Shown here: one piece after another, positions 22,680 through 34,404 of the stretch
How positions within the stretch are numbered: position 1 is the stretch's first letter
Layout: each line of letters opens with the position of its first letter
NCBI GenBank assembly: GCA_963932145.1
Contig: OZ010586.1
Location: 78,138,003-78,202,002 of the forward strand
Direction of reading: 5' to 3'
DNA from: Acanthosepion lycidas
Lineage: Eukaryota > Mollusca > Cephalopoda > Sepiida > Sepiidae
Length of the DNA: 64,000 nt
Made by a program: the position numbers and the translations under genes
Notes under the pieces: generated by a model
Databases searched by the model: none
What the model saw: only the letters and a program-made list of their open reading frames with translations
What the model was told of the DNA's origin: nothing

Positions 22680-23063
22680 CACTGCATGCCAAATTATTAT
22701 TGAGATAAGTTTTTTTGTAATATTTCACAGAAAATTTTTACACAATATTGGCAACACTGACCTGCGCAATCACTGAAACTTTTGTACTGATCTGCACAAT
22801 GTAAACAAACTGGCGCCATATTTGTTATCAGCACAAATTATTAGAAAGGTTGAGTAAAATTCCCAGAATTGAGCAAACAAAACGTTTATTAATGTTGCAC
22901 GTGAATGTTTATGATCAAAAGAAGCTAATAAATAAGATAATCAAACAAATAATAACAGATACAAACAAAGGCACAGTTTTAAACAAATTAATAGGGAATG
23001 TGCTTTCCCTGTTTTGAAATTACTTGAAATTTCATCATCTCGATAATAATTTGGCACGCAGTG
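22680..23063. mobile_element. 384 bp MITE (Tc1/mariner-type ends)
   Basis: Ends CACTGCATGCCAAATTATTA at the left and the complement of CACTGCGTGCCAAATTATTA at the right, flanked by TA on both sides. The interior has no open frame. The lengths and the TA duplication fit a non-autonomous Tc1/mariner element. Confidence 0.85.
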
Positions 23064-23092
23064 TATATATTATGAAATGGACAAAGCCCGAC

Positions 23093-23297
23093 AATTATTT
23101 TAAGACATTTTTATGTTTATACATTCTTTTTATAGATACAAATATTCATATCTGATCATGGCGTATCAAATGTATTTTCCATGAAAATTTCTCGAACATT
23201 TAGGCCGGTAAATGTTATTTAATACTGTTTATTATAAAACAGAGCATTTACTTAAATATTTGTATCTATAAAAAGAATGTATAAACATAAAAATGTC

Positions 23298-23303
<6 letters not shown>
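23093..23303. repeat. 45 bp perfect inverted repeat with ~105 bp loop
   Basis: 'aagacatttttatgtttata' through 'gatacaaatatt' is exactly complemented at 23250-23303. The right arm is followed by (TA)n and (GATA)n at 23300-23364. It may be a MITE or a folded microsatellite-linked element. Confidence 0.8.
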
Positions 23304-23355
<52 letters not shown>

Positions 23356-23379
23356 TAGATAGATAATCATTTTATATTA

Positions 23380-23700
23380 TTATTATTTATATGTTTCATA
23401 TATATAAAAAAATTTCCTCATTTTCAGTTATTAAACCTTAAATTACATCACATAGCATCCTCCCTCATAGTTTACCTTGACTTTCAGTTAACCTGAAGTA
23501 CATTTATGAGTATTCTTATATTTAAACTTCTGAAAAAGCAATGCTACTTTTACTCCGGGTTATAAATAATTGTTTTAATATAAAATCTTTACATTTGCTT
23601 TTATAAAATTAATCAGAAAATGAAACACATCGGCTTAAATAAGTTTTGCTTTTGTCTTTATTCACACAAACACATACACCTGCATCTATATATGTGTATA
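23380..23700 (+). repeat. Duplicated segment, copy 2
   Basis: Partner of 22270-22600, moderately diverged. The frames on both strands here (23609, 23620) have no domain. Confidence 0.6.
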
Positions 23701-23949
23701 TGTGTTCGTGCGAATATATATTTATCCATATTTTTCTGTAGACGCTGCACTGTTTTCCATGACAATTCAGATTTTGGGATTTGTAAGCCCCATGACCCAC
23801 TTTTGATTTCAGAGTTGTCTTTCTCCTAGACTGGTTGCCAACCAAAGCAAAAGATCTAAGTTTACCCTGCTATTAACCCCTAACTAGTAAAAGAAGAGAT
23901 GGATTCATAACTTTCTTATCGTATTTTTTATGAAAGCTTTGGTTAGAAA

Positions 23950-24430
23950 TTGAGGTCAGCATACCAATCTTACTTTCCCTGCATGCTGCCTTGGGGGTGA
24001 TGAACTATTCTTCACCCTGCAACATTTTTCCTACTGAGGAAACATTGCTGGCCTTTACTAATTCTATTGCTATTACTATAGAAAATTCCTTATCCCTACC
24101 AGCTCAAACCTCCACAGCTAGAACTCGCTATGACGTGCTCATGGTGACAAATTATCTCCATTCCATCCATGTTCCATTGATAAGTTGTAAGTTCCATTCA
24201 AGACAGCTTCTTCCCCAGCACTATTACTTTGTGGGATGACTCCTGAGAGAATGCTTCCATGACCACAACACTCTTCTCTTCAAGTTTTGAGTCAACCAAA
24301 ACCTATCCTACATAACCTCATTCTATGCACATCTTACCTTCTCCTTCACCCTTCTATTACAACAATCTCACTCAATAACCTTCTACCTTGAGTTGCCCTT
24401 GGGCCTTGTATTGGGTGAATTAAGTTTAAA
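23950..24430 (+). pseudogene. LINE B C-terminal fragment
   Basis: Carries the block for 'gtaagttccattcaagaca', 'gcttcttcccc' and the tail 'ccttctaccttgagttgccc', 'ttgtattgggtgaat', matching copies at 9735 and 55010. Frames are broken. Confidence 0.5.
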
Positions 24431-24795
24431 AACATGCTATGATACACAGATAGATGTTCATTCATAGATAGATAGACAGATAGATAGATAGATACTTTAA
24501 AAAGAAGATATTTCTATAAGGAGAGAAGGTAGGAAGGGAAATATTTCTATAAGTAGAGCAGAAAAAAGAAGATATTTCTATAAGGAATTAAGTTTAAAAA
24601 CATGCTATGATACGTAGATGTTCATTCATAGATAGATAGATAGATAGATAGATACTTTAAAAAGAAGATATTTCTATAAGGAGAGAAGGTAAGAAAGAAG
24701 ATATTTCTGTAAGGAGAGCAGAAAAAAGAAAATATTTCTATCAGGAGAGCAGGAAAAAAAGAAGATATTTCTATAAAGAGAGCAGGAACTGACAA
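24415..24795. repeat. Nested tandem repeat
   Basis: A unit of about 165 bp ('aattaagtttaaaaacatgc', GATA run, 'tactttaaaaagaagatatt') is present twice, at 24419 and 24586. Within and after it a 30-35 bp subunit, 'agaagatatttctataagga', repeats about seven times. Confidence 0.8.
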
Positions 24796-25082
24796 AAAAA
24801 AAAAAAGACAGAATAAACTTACCTTGAGGCTCTAAGAAAGCCAATGGGCATGGAACCCAAGAATCCAAGGATGTTTTATCTTATATTTGTAAGGCTAGAG
24901 GATTTCTGGGAGTGACAAAAAATTAATTGCTAAATTTAAAAAAAGCTATCTGGAAAAACATCCCCGCCCACTATTTCTGCCTTTGAATAACTACAAAAAA
25001 TAAACAAAGAAGGCTTGAAAACAAAATGCATTCAATACAAACATCTTCTCACCGACATAATATTCAAAAGTCAGTAAGTGCT

Positions 25083-25165
<83 letters not shown>

Positions 25166-25589
25166 CTTTTTTTGCAAAATGATATTTTTCAGTGGTTACA
25201 CCAGAGGCTTATATTCCCATTATATCTGACAAATAAAATGTTTCTCTTCCTATTTTTTTTGTTGCTTGTATAAGAATGTGCACATCTAATGCAACAATCT
25301 CAGAAATTATTGAACAGCTTTTCATAAAATTTTATATATAACATTATCTTCTCTGAAGTTTGGAAATTATGCAACATTTTTGTTGAATTCTCATCTTTGT
25401 TGTTAATTTGTTTATGAAATTTCATATTGATATTTAAGAGTACATGAGGCCAATTTTTAATATGCAAGATAAATTTTTCAGAATAAAATTGGTATTGCAT
25501 GTGTTGACATTGTAAGCTCCTTGTAAAGAAGAAGACCAGAGCGCCTTAAGCCAAGATAAAGTCTGTTGTTCCTCAAAATAAAACAAATG
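24796..25589. other. (TA)n and unclassified sequence
   Basis: Contains a long (TA)n at 25087-25164. No other recognisable feature; the antisense frames over 25300-25850 lie across RTE debris or random sequence. Confidence 0.5.
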
Positions 25590-26670
25590 CATATAAGAAC
25601 TCTTATAGAAGTTAGTGAAGGAAATAAAAAAGAAAGGATTAAATATCAATTGAAAGAAGACAGAATGTGTAGTTGTCAGCAAAAGGAGCAGCAAAATATG
25701 CAAATTATAAATTGGAGATGCTAAAGACAAGCAAGTACAAAAATTTAAATATCTGGGAAGTGTTTTAACAGAAGAGGAAAGTGAAATTTGAAGGTGTATT
25801 GAGATAGCAAAAGGTACCTTCCACAATCTAAGCAAAGTATTAAGAATCACAAAAATTTGGATAGAAATGAATAAAAGTCCTCAAGGACACATGACCCAGT
25901 GGATAAAATGCCTTGGTTGAATCCAAGTGTCTTGTTCCAAACAGTTGTGAGTTCAATACCTGAACAAAAACTTGGGGTGTTTTGTTAAAGGGAGATAACT
26001 GATACTGGTACATCTGGAAGTGGCATGGCACGTGGAACTAGAATAACCTACCCTGTTGGATGGAAATAAAGGGTTAAGTTTGAAATTCCAATCACTTGAA
26101 GACGGCTAGAGTGTACAGCGACTGAAACATTGTGAATATGGCAACAATAATAACGTCAGCATTTCGAACAATGTAAATAGTGTAAATAATTAAAATACTT
26201 CATTGCAGAAATATAGAAAGATAATGAAGAAAAGAGTATTGAACTGTGATATTGGTACTGATATATGGCAGTGAGTGCTGGACAACCTCATCATAGATGA
26301 AGAAAAGACTTGAGGCAACAGAAATGTGATTCTACAGAGGGATGCTGAAAATGGCATAGACTGTGAGCAATGAAAAAGTTTTTGAGAAAAATGGAAACAA
26401 AAAAGACGCTTATGTTTAACATCAGAAAGAGACAATGGAAATTATAAGGAAAGGGAACTTTGAAAAACAGGACACATTGAATGCAAGATGGACAGGGGTA
26501 AACAATGCATAACCTACCTAATGAGTTTGTTTAAATGGTTAGCGTAACAGGTTTTTGGGGAGATAATGAAAAGAGAAAATTTATTAAGGGTTGAAAAGAA
26601 TAGGAAATTGTGGAGGGTCATGATTGCCAACATCATGAAAAGGCATGCCACATAGAAGAAGATATAAGAA
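25590..26670 (+). pseudogene. RTE-family fragment, split by a SINE
   Basis: Carries 'FKYLGSVLTEE'-type words at 25735-25790, then an interruption of about 340 bp (25860-26195, see SINE S3), then the YGS.CWTTSS, LRATEM- and RK..L-type blocks and the end near 26640. Stops are frequent. Ends close to 'cacatagaagaagata', the GAA-like tail seen in another RTE copy at 38300. Confidence 0.6.
25870..26195 (+). mobile_element. tRNA-derived SINE (S3), inserted in RTE fragment
   Basis: The A-box-like 'acccagtggataaaatgcc' and B box GAGTTCAATACC are spaced as in a tRNA head. The insertion interrupts an RTE sequence whose two halves otherwise join. The 3' end is uncertain. Confidence 0.55.
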
Positions 26671-27615
26671 TTGAAAATAATATTCAATTTGTTGTGATCA
26701 CTACTTCTAGCTCAAGCAAAGGCAGTGGCAACAAATGTTTTCACATGATGGATTGTCATCCCTTGTAGATGGGTTGTCATCATTCATAGATACAAGGAGT
26801 AAATAGCAATGCAGAGATATTTCCATGTAGTTTTATATAACTAATCGTACACAGCTGAAAAGGAAAGGAAACTATTTATAGGGTTAGTGTGCTTGTGTTT
26901 GAGTGCATGCATGTCAGAGATGCACCATGTGGATGGGCAACTAATTATCTATTGAAGAATGAAAAGAGCAGAAAGAGGACATGTATGTCTGAGATTTTAT
27001 AGTCCTGAAATAGTGGGTGTTATCTTGACATAGTATTAAACTTAGAACAGTAGAAAACTTAAAAACAATGAATGAAAAAGTGATGAAGGCTATACAATGT
27101 CTAAATGCTTGTATTAATATATAAAATTATAAAGTTGTTCCTGTTAGGAGGGTCTTTTCCATTAAACCAGTGTATGTAGTTTATATATCTACTTAAAGCC
27201 ATGAAATAGCCATGTTAAAACAAGATGGAAAAATGGTAAAAAGAAGCGGTAACAAAAATATAATGTTGCCATAAAGTGGTAATATTAAATTACAACATGA
27301 TCAACAAAACAATGCAGCTAAACCATTTTATCTCTCCAATTTCATAAGAGCTCAGTTGAGCATGAGAAATGTTAACAGCAACTTAAATGAACACCAAAGG
27401 CATATATATTGTATTATATAATTTTTATATAACAGATTAATTACAATCAAACCTAACAACAATTCCTTCTTCTAACTGGAATTCTGCTGGTAGGATTTAA
27501 TATAAATAGGTTCTAAAACCTTCAAATGAAATTCAGAATTTATCTTCCTCATTACTGGGATGATATTGTGGAGTCTTCCACAAGCCAGTTAACCCCTGCT
27601 AGGAAATGCACTATT
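26671..27615. other. Dispersed repeat D fragment and unclassified DNA
   Basis: At 27120-27420 lies a block ('ggtaatattaaattacaaca', 'gagcatgagaaatgttaaca') also seen at about 28690 and 30150-30340. The rest has no recognisable feature. Confidence 0.4.
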
Positions 27616-28060
27616 ACTGTTATAACTTTCACCATCACAATCTTACAAAATATATAACAAGCATTCATTGGTCAATCACCTTCAAACTAGCTCGTTGATT
27701 GGTCAGTTCTGACCAATCAAACCGCTTGCACATGACAAACCTGTTTTCCGACTCAATATGCTCGGAACCTCCCATGTGATACACGACCATATATAAACAG
27801 AACGTGTAAACTCTCTCGTGTTTCTTTTTCTCTCTCTCTTTCTCTTGCGTCTCATTCCTTGCTACCAAGTACCAAGATGTAATCTTCAAGAACTGCCATC
27901 TTAGCCTTTGTAGTCATTGCCAACATTCACGCAAGTACGAACTCTGAAATTTCTTCTGAACTTTTACCAACTTGTACAATACACAATTCCAAATATGATA
28001 AAGAAACTTTATTCTTCTAAACTACAGTTTAATAATTACTTTCACTTAGGTACAAATATT
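27616..28060 (+). promoter_or_regulatory. Promoter-like or LTR-like segment
   Basis: Two inverted CCAAT boxes form a near-perfect palindrome (GATTGGTCAGTTCTGACCAA at about 27698), followed by a TATA-like ATATATAAA at 27790 and a pyrimidine-rich leader. The first ATG after it (27875) is followed at once by TAA. Beyond that stop, the frame would read a hydrophobic stretch like a signal peptide and then a GT splice-donor-like site. This could be a dead first exon or a solo LTR; I cannot tell which. Confidence 0.35.
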
Positions 28061-29559
28061 ACCTAATCTAAGAGACGCAACTCTGTCTAACTTTTTCACT
28101 CAGTATTCATGCATGTATATCAAACACTAATAAATTCATTTGTTCGTTTTGAAACAATATGTTTTTCAATAATTATTCTATGTCTTGTATTAATTGTTGT
28201 GGATGGAAGATTATTGAACACACACAATTTTAAACCTGCTAATTCAAACCTTCTATTCTCCAACACACAATCATCACACACATCCGCAACAATATCTTTG
28301 TTGTAAGATCAGCCACATTGCTGGATTTTTAACAAATGTTCAGTTATCACTGAGCAAGTTTCATTCATGCAGTTGTGCAAATTTTCCACCTTACCCTGGG
28401 GAATATTGGCTTGTATGTGCTGATGGAATCTTGCTTGCAACCTTTCACACCATTTATGTGTACATAGTGTCACACTGCCATTTGAACTGGTAAATTACAA
28501 AACTGATATGATGGGGATCACTGGATCATTCTCAGCATTGGTCAAGTAACAATCAGGATAAGTCGAGATGACATATTACATTGATGACCAAAGAAAATTT
28601 GTTACAATGTTGTTGGTAAGCTGTCACTCAAGAAATATATATACTAAATACTGTATGTTTGGATTATGATTTATTTTAGTCCTTATAGAATTCTCAGGGA
28701 TGAGAAATGTGAACAGCGACTAAAATGAATGCCCAAAAGATATAACCTTATATTATAGGCTTCATCAATCATCAATATTCAGTCTCATTATAGCATTTTC
28801 TGTTTTTTTTATCATGATAAATGAAAAATGAACAGTAAGTGATCAAAACTTGTTTTTCTACTGTTTATTCAGCCTCTAGATTTCAAATAAAGATGGCAAT
28901 GGGAAATTTTGCATGGACCTAATATATACAAAATAATAAGTAATATTTGTTGCAATTTTAGGCCAAATTCTAATGATAATATTCTTTCCTTATAAGCAAA
29001 CATTTGGTATTCATTCAACTGAGCAGCCAGTGCTTACAGTTGAAATTTATAAGATCTTTCTCTTAAAACAATATCATGTCATGATATCAGCTGATATCTT
29101 GTTAAGAATACATCTGCAATGTGTTACAGAAATTGTTTCCACAATTATTTTTTGGCAACAAACCCTGACATAGGTCAGTTGAGTGGAGTAGCCGGATCCT
29201 TTGTTCTTGATGAATTATGTTTTAGACAAAAGCTGAGAGAAACAATGAAGGCCTGTCCTCTGTAAGACAGTGGACCCTAGCAGCCTAAACATGAGGACTA
29301 CTTGCCCACCATGCTCATACCTCTTAGACTGTTTGCTTTCCTCATATTTCCTTGCTTGCCTACCGCTGACTCTTACAACAAGGTGGCAACTGAATAAATT
29401 TTTTTTTTCTTGGGCAACTATCCATCCAAAGAATTCAAGTAGAAGCTGCACCTTGCAAAAGAACCTAGTTTCTGGTTTGAATTGCAATGTTACAATAGTC
29501 TACCAAGTATTCCAATAAATAAGTTGCAAAATAAACCTTTCCAAAACAGAACCAGTGAT
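28061..29559. other. No gene recognised
   Basis: Unclassified AT-rich DNA. A short repeat-D piece lies at 28690-28750. The 90-codon antisense frame at 29215-29487 and its partner have no motif. Confidence 0.4.
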
Positions 29560-29800
29560 ATGGAATTGGAATGAAAGCAGAATCCATCAAAAAAAAAATT
29601 GGGATATGGATTTAGTAAATATTTCAAATACCTTAGTGGATCAGTGATAAAAACCTTAGTATATGAGATAAGGAAACAGAACATAGAATAAACTCTGCTA
29701 GAGGAAGTTTCACCAAACACTGCAAATTACTACAAAACATTAACCTGAAAACTTAAGCCATGTTCTTAAATAGCCTGATCAGATTGAGACTTTCATATTA
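29560..29800 (+). pseudogene. LINE C fragment
   Basis: A broken frame reads SARGSFTKHCKLLQNINLKT and LNSLIRLRLSYY, matching the region of LINE C just after the first fragment's end at 534. Confidence 0.55.
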
Positions 29801-30254
29801 TTTCCAATTAGTTTATGATATTTTAGACGATAAAAACCCAGAAATTGATGATCTAGGATCATTCAAAAATTGATTGATTAATTTGTTTGGTTTATCAATT
29901 CATTATGGGTTATTTAAAAATCTAACATATTTTCAGGATTGTAAGAATAATTCTTTCTTGTTTTATTTAAAAGTGAATGTTTCATAAACAGTCTGGGGGA
30001 GATAACAATGATTTTCCCAGATAGAAGTGATAGATTCCTTCTTTTTCCAAGGGTATTTCTGCATAATTGAATGCATCGTTCAAGAGAAAGGGCATAATAT
30101 CCTATCAGGATGTTTCTTCAGGAGTAAAAAATTTAATTATAATTATAAAAATAGATATGTGAAAAAAAGAAATGACAAAATGGTGGGGGTAAAAAATGTA
30201 ACATTAAAAGGGTAATATCAAAATACAATATGATTAAGTAAACAAAGTAGCTAA

Positions 30255-31015
30255 ACCAGTTTATTATTAACCATTCATCAGAGATTACTCAAGCATGAAA
30301 AATTTGCATAACAATTAAAATGAATACCAAAGACCAATTCCTTGTTACATGTAATACTTACAAGTTAGTTACTTTGTATATTGTAGGCAAAAAGTTTGGG
30401 GACACCCTTCATTCCTTCAAAAAAAACGCATTAAAATGAGAATTTTAAAAAAATTTTAAAGATAAATTTTTACTAACTACAGCATATTTACTTTCATTTT
30501 TCAGTCTTTTTCCAGACTCCTCTAACTAGAAAAAGTTCAAATTTGGATTAATCTGTTCACAATACATTTTGCTAAATTAAGAATATTTTGTATCCAAAAC
30601 ATTATATTTTGTTTTCACCATTTATTATTAACCATTCATCAGAGATTACTCAAGGATGAAAAATTTGCATAACAATTAAAATGAATACCAAAGACCAATT
30701 CCTTGTTACATGTAATACTTACAAGTTAGTTACATTTAAGACTAACTAAATTTTAGTCACTTTGTATACTGCAGGTAAAAAGTTTGGGGGAACCCTTTAA
30801 TCCTTAAAAAAAACCCATTAAAATGAGAATTTAAAAAATTTTTTTAAAGATAAATTTTTACTAACTACGGTATATTAACTTTCATTTATCAGTCTTTCTT
30901 CAGGCTGATCTTATTACCAAAAAGTTCAAATTTCTATTCATCTGTCCACAATACATTTTGCTAAATTAAGAATATTTTGTATGCAAAACATTATATTTTG
31001 TTTTCACCATTAACC
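30255..31015 (+). repeat. Tandem duplication, ~366 bp unit
   Basis: The block 'attattaaccattcatcaga' through 'tgtaatacttacaagttagt' starts at 30262 and again at 30628. Both units also share 'gtttgggg' end-like words after a TGTATA-TTG(C)AGG motif, reminiscent of Tc1-type ends, and a long shared stretch to about 31010. The second unit is diverged by scattered substitutions. Confidence 0.75.
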
Positions 31016-31189
31016 CCTCAGTAGACTTTTTGAGATTACCAAAATTCTCAACTAAGTTAAGTGTTAATACAGGTTCTAAATGTTGACATGGCACTAACTA
31101 ATATTGTAAACAAAACGTAAGTAGCTGTCTCTGTTTGAAGAAAGAAAAACATTATCCCATTACGACAATACTTTCATAGTTTTTTTTTT

Positions 31190-31900
31190 AAATTTATTTA
31201 TAAATTTTGAAGTAATTTGCACAAAATAATGAAATCAAAGCATCTAAGCACAAATTGAAACTTTATGCAAAGAAGGCTACTCTCAAAGACAAAATTGACA
31301 AGAAGGTGAAGATTTATAAACACTAGGTGCAATATATATCACAAACAGTTAAAAACTGGTGCAAATGTTGAGAGAAAAAGTATTGAAGCACCAAAAGTGA
31401 CAAATGCTTCTGGAAATAAACACTTGATTACTGAAAGAAAAAGAAATAGAAAGAAAATTGATCCAGAGTTGAATGCTGAACTTAATTTCTATTCATAACA
31501 ACCAGTATCCCTCTCAACTGTGAAAAATTGACTTAGATCAGTAGGGCTCAGAAACCATGACTCATAGCCATCAAGAAATGTATTGTGGTCAACTGAGTTG
31601 AAATTTGAACTTTTTGGTAGTAAGAGGAGAGTGTATGTGAGAAGCAAGTCAAGAGGAAGACTGAATGATGAATGTGTGGTTCCAACAGTTTAGACAAATT
31701 TTAAGCCAAAAGCCTTAACTGTTAGAACCACACATTTTTTTAAAAAAAACTTTTTGGTTGTAAGAGGAGAGTTTAAATATGTAATTATGTTGATTCAAAA
31801 TAATTACAACATGGCCGCCTTAATCTCCTGACCACTCTCCCATTGAATTATTATGGGATGAATTGGATATGAGAGTTTGAAGAGAATACCTAAAGAGTTA
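31190..31900 (+). pseudogene. Tc1-type transposase remnant
   Basis: Broken frames give an ASGNKHLI-like head, then LRSVGLRNHDS, VLWSTELKFELFG and KRRVYVR. At 31813-31880 there is WPP.SPDHSPIELLWDEL. In Tc1-type transposases the VLWS..S.FELFG block carries the second Asp; here it reads T, so that residue is changed. The SPD..PIE.LW block preserves the last Glu. No intact frame or clear start exists. The 'gcaaaaagtttggggacacc' word at 30383 may be the original left end. Confidence 0.6.
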
Positions 31901-33220
31901 GAATGTAAAAAATTTACTTTCATATGTTTAGATTTTATAGAAATTCTAATCATTATTTTTTAAAACAATAAACATTGCCTAGAAGTGAAGGTAGAGTTAA
32001 AATAATAGCAGTATCAATGGAAAACATATCCTTTTAAGACACTATGCACAAAGGCCAAGTTTGCTATTTTTTTTACTATGTTATCCCAGTTTTTTATTAT
32101 TTTTTGTTTTTGTTTTCACTTGTCCATTTTTATGTTTTTAATTAAGTTCATATATCATTAACACTTTATAATATGATCACAAAAATCATCCATTTCTTCA
32201 TCTTTCATATATAAGATGCTAGAAAATGGGGAATGTAAGAAAACTTGCTTGTATAACATAAAAAAGACCAAAAGATATATATATCAGGAATTTTATTAAA
32301 TTTTCCAATGTCATTTATTTTATCTATATTTTTGGCTTTTCCCTTTTATTTCTGAAAATCTTATTGCAAATTCTTTTCCTATAATACCTGTACAGAAGTG
32401 AAAGTCAGAAAATAATGAAATCGAGTCAAAACAAAATGGAACGGAATTCTGTGATTGAGGGTCAAAACAAAAAAAAAACGTAAAAAGAAGAGAATGGAAA
32501 CAAATTCTATGGAATTAGTTTCCTTTTCTGTGCATCAGTCCATATATTTCAATATCCTAAAATTCTCATTTTCACTCAGTTCCTCAAGCAGTTCTCTTTT
32601 CATTATTTATCAAGTCTGAGTAACTTTGTTTTGCGAGATAAGAAGAATCCAAGGAAATTGGATTATCTGACACAGGTTTTCCAGGATATGCATAAGAGAC
32701 AGATATAATAGAACCACACCTGTATTCAGAAAAATATTCTTGGCTTGAAAGGCAAGAAATTAATTGTAGTCAAAGAACATAGACTAAAAGAGTCAACCAT
32801 GTGTTATGAAATCATGGATTCCAATGTTATGACTCAAATAGAGTTAGCTTATAACTTTTCTTTGCAACTGTTTGAAAAAAAATCCTGATATCTTTAGGCA
32901 ATTATAAAAGATTTGAACAATAGAGATCTAAAGATTTCTTCTGAAAACAAAAGGGAAAGACACAACTGAAAGTGCCAAAACAGAGAAGCCAATTATGTGC
33001 ATTTGTACTAACACCAATCAAAAGTTCTTGTTTAATCAAATTTCTTATTGATCCACCAGTAAAAATAAAGTCTTATAATAATCTGTGTAATATATTTAAT
33101 ATTCATTTGATATACACTCAAGTAAATGTATTCAGAATAAAATTGGTATAAACCAACCAATGATGAGAAAATCTGAAAAATTTTCCAAGCAATTATCCAT
33201 TACACCGCCTGCACATTCAA
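31901..33220. other. No feature recognised
   Basis: AT-rich with A/T homopolymers. No supported feature until the 5S-like sequence. Confidence 0.4.
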
Positions 33221-33335
33221 GCTGATAGCACCTGATATTCCTAAGCAGTTACCCATCTAGGTACTCACCAGGCTCGAATTTGCTTAACTCTGGTGATTGG
33301 TCAAGAACTGACATTTCAATGTGATATAGCATAAG
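33221..33335 (-). rRNA. 5S rRNA-derived sequence (pseudogene or SINE3 head)
   Basis: On the minus strand the segment aligns along the whole of a typical animal 5S rRNA. It has a terminal-stem-like GCTTATGC start, the internal promoter words GAGTTAAGC and AGATGGGTAACTG, a GTACCTAGATGGGT stretch corresponding to the usual GTACTTGGATGGGT, and GGAATATCAGGTGCTATCAGC at the end. It is about 115 bp with several substitutions and is a single copy. After its 3' end the sequence goes directly into a tRNA-like 'GGTGTAATGGATAATTGC' word. It is therefore probably a retroposed 5S/tRNA chimera and not a working gene. Confidence 0.7.
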
Positions 33336-33497
33336 TCGATAAGGACTAAAAAACAACTGATAACAAGAGAAAAACTGAAATTTTCCAAATTTTTCTTTTT
33401 ACTCATGAAAAGTCTTTACATGATTTTTATTCAGGGTGACTTTCATTTATATTCCTCAACAAATATCATATTTCACTAGCATGATCCCCATACACAT

Positions 33498-33526
33498 CAT
33501 TATTATTATTATCATTATTATTATTA

Positions 33527-33577
<51 letters not shown>
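33498..33577. repeat. (ATT)n microsatellite
   Basis: Uninterrupted ATT units with a few ATC interruptions at the left. Confidence 0.9.
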
Positions 33578-34080
33578 GTCTTTTTCAGTGTGTCATGCCT
33601 CTTCAGGAGCTCTCCACAATTTTCTGTCCTTTGTAGCCTTTAGAAAATTTTATCTTTTTGTTACCTCTCCTAAACCCTGTTCTGCCATACATTTATTCAA
33701 GCTCACTAGGTAAGGTATACGCTGTTTTCCTCTATCAGTCTTGCCTTCAATAAGTCCTGTGAATATCAAATTTTCAAAACTGTCTTTCGTCTATATACCC
33801 AAAACTTCAGCTGCATCCTCCTGATGCTAAGTATAATCATTGTTTCCTTTTTCTCTTAAACTTTACTGTTGCTCATCTGTTTGATCAATGGGTTTTCTCA
33901 GCATGCTTCTGTAGAAGCACATTTCTGTTACTTCCAGTCTCTTTTCTATGTGTGAGCAGATTGTCCAGCATTCACTGTCATATAGGAGGGTTGATATTGC
34001 ATCCAGTACCAGTTTATTTGTCTCTAACTAAATTTTCCTGTTTTGTAATAATTTGCTTAGTATTTTGAAAGCATATGGAA
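33577..34080 (-). pseudogene. RTE-family C-terminal fragment
   Basis: The minus strand gives the final RTE blocks, in broken frames from about 34060 down: the LLYDSECWT-like word, the CFYRSML-like word, and the LC-rich end. It is adjacent to (ATT)n, a plausible tail region. No upstream RT. Confidence 0.5.
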
Positions 34081-34404
34081 CAAGCGACTAATATAAAATG
34101 CAAAATGTATTAAAATATTTTTTGTTCATAACACTTTTCACAGAGTTCACAGATACTATACTGTGATTCTTTATTTACCTACTGACCCCCATAAGTACAA
34201 TATTTTTTATAATATTGTTTGCATAAAACTAAAACCAAGAGCCACTTAAGGCAAAGTATTATTGAATGCGGTTTTGTAGACACATGTGGAGAAAGTAGGA
34301 AGTGCTGTTTATTAGGTTGGTTGGGATAGATAATGGTTGACTGTATAGCTGAAGAGGTTAAGAGTGTAGTAATTGGGCAGCAAATGGTTCTTGCAAAGAA
34401 GCTA

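Noticed and set aside
24415-24795. CRISPR-like array.
   Set aside because: Repeats are contiguous with no unique spacers, and the context is an animal TE-rich genome.
33221-33335. Functional 5S rRNA gene.
   Set aside because: Single diverged copy, many substitutions, joined to a tRNA-like word. Working 5S genes lie in homogeneous tandem arrays.
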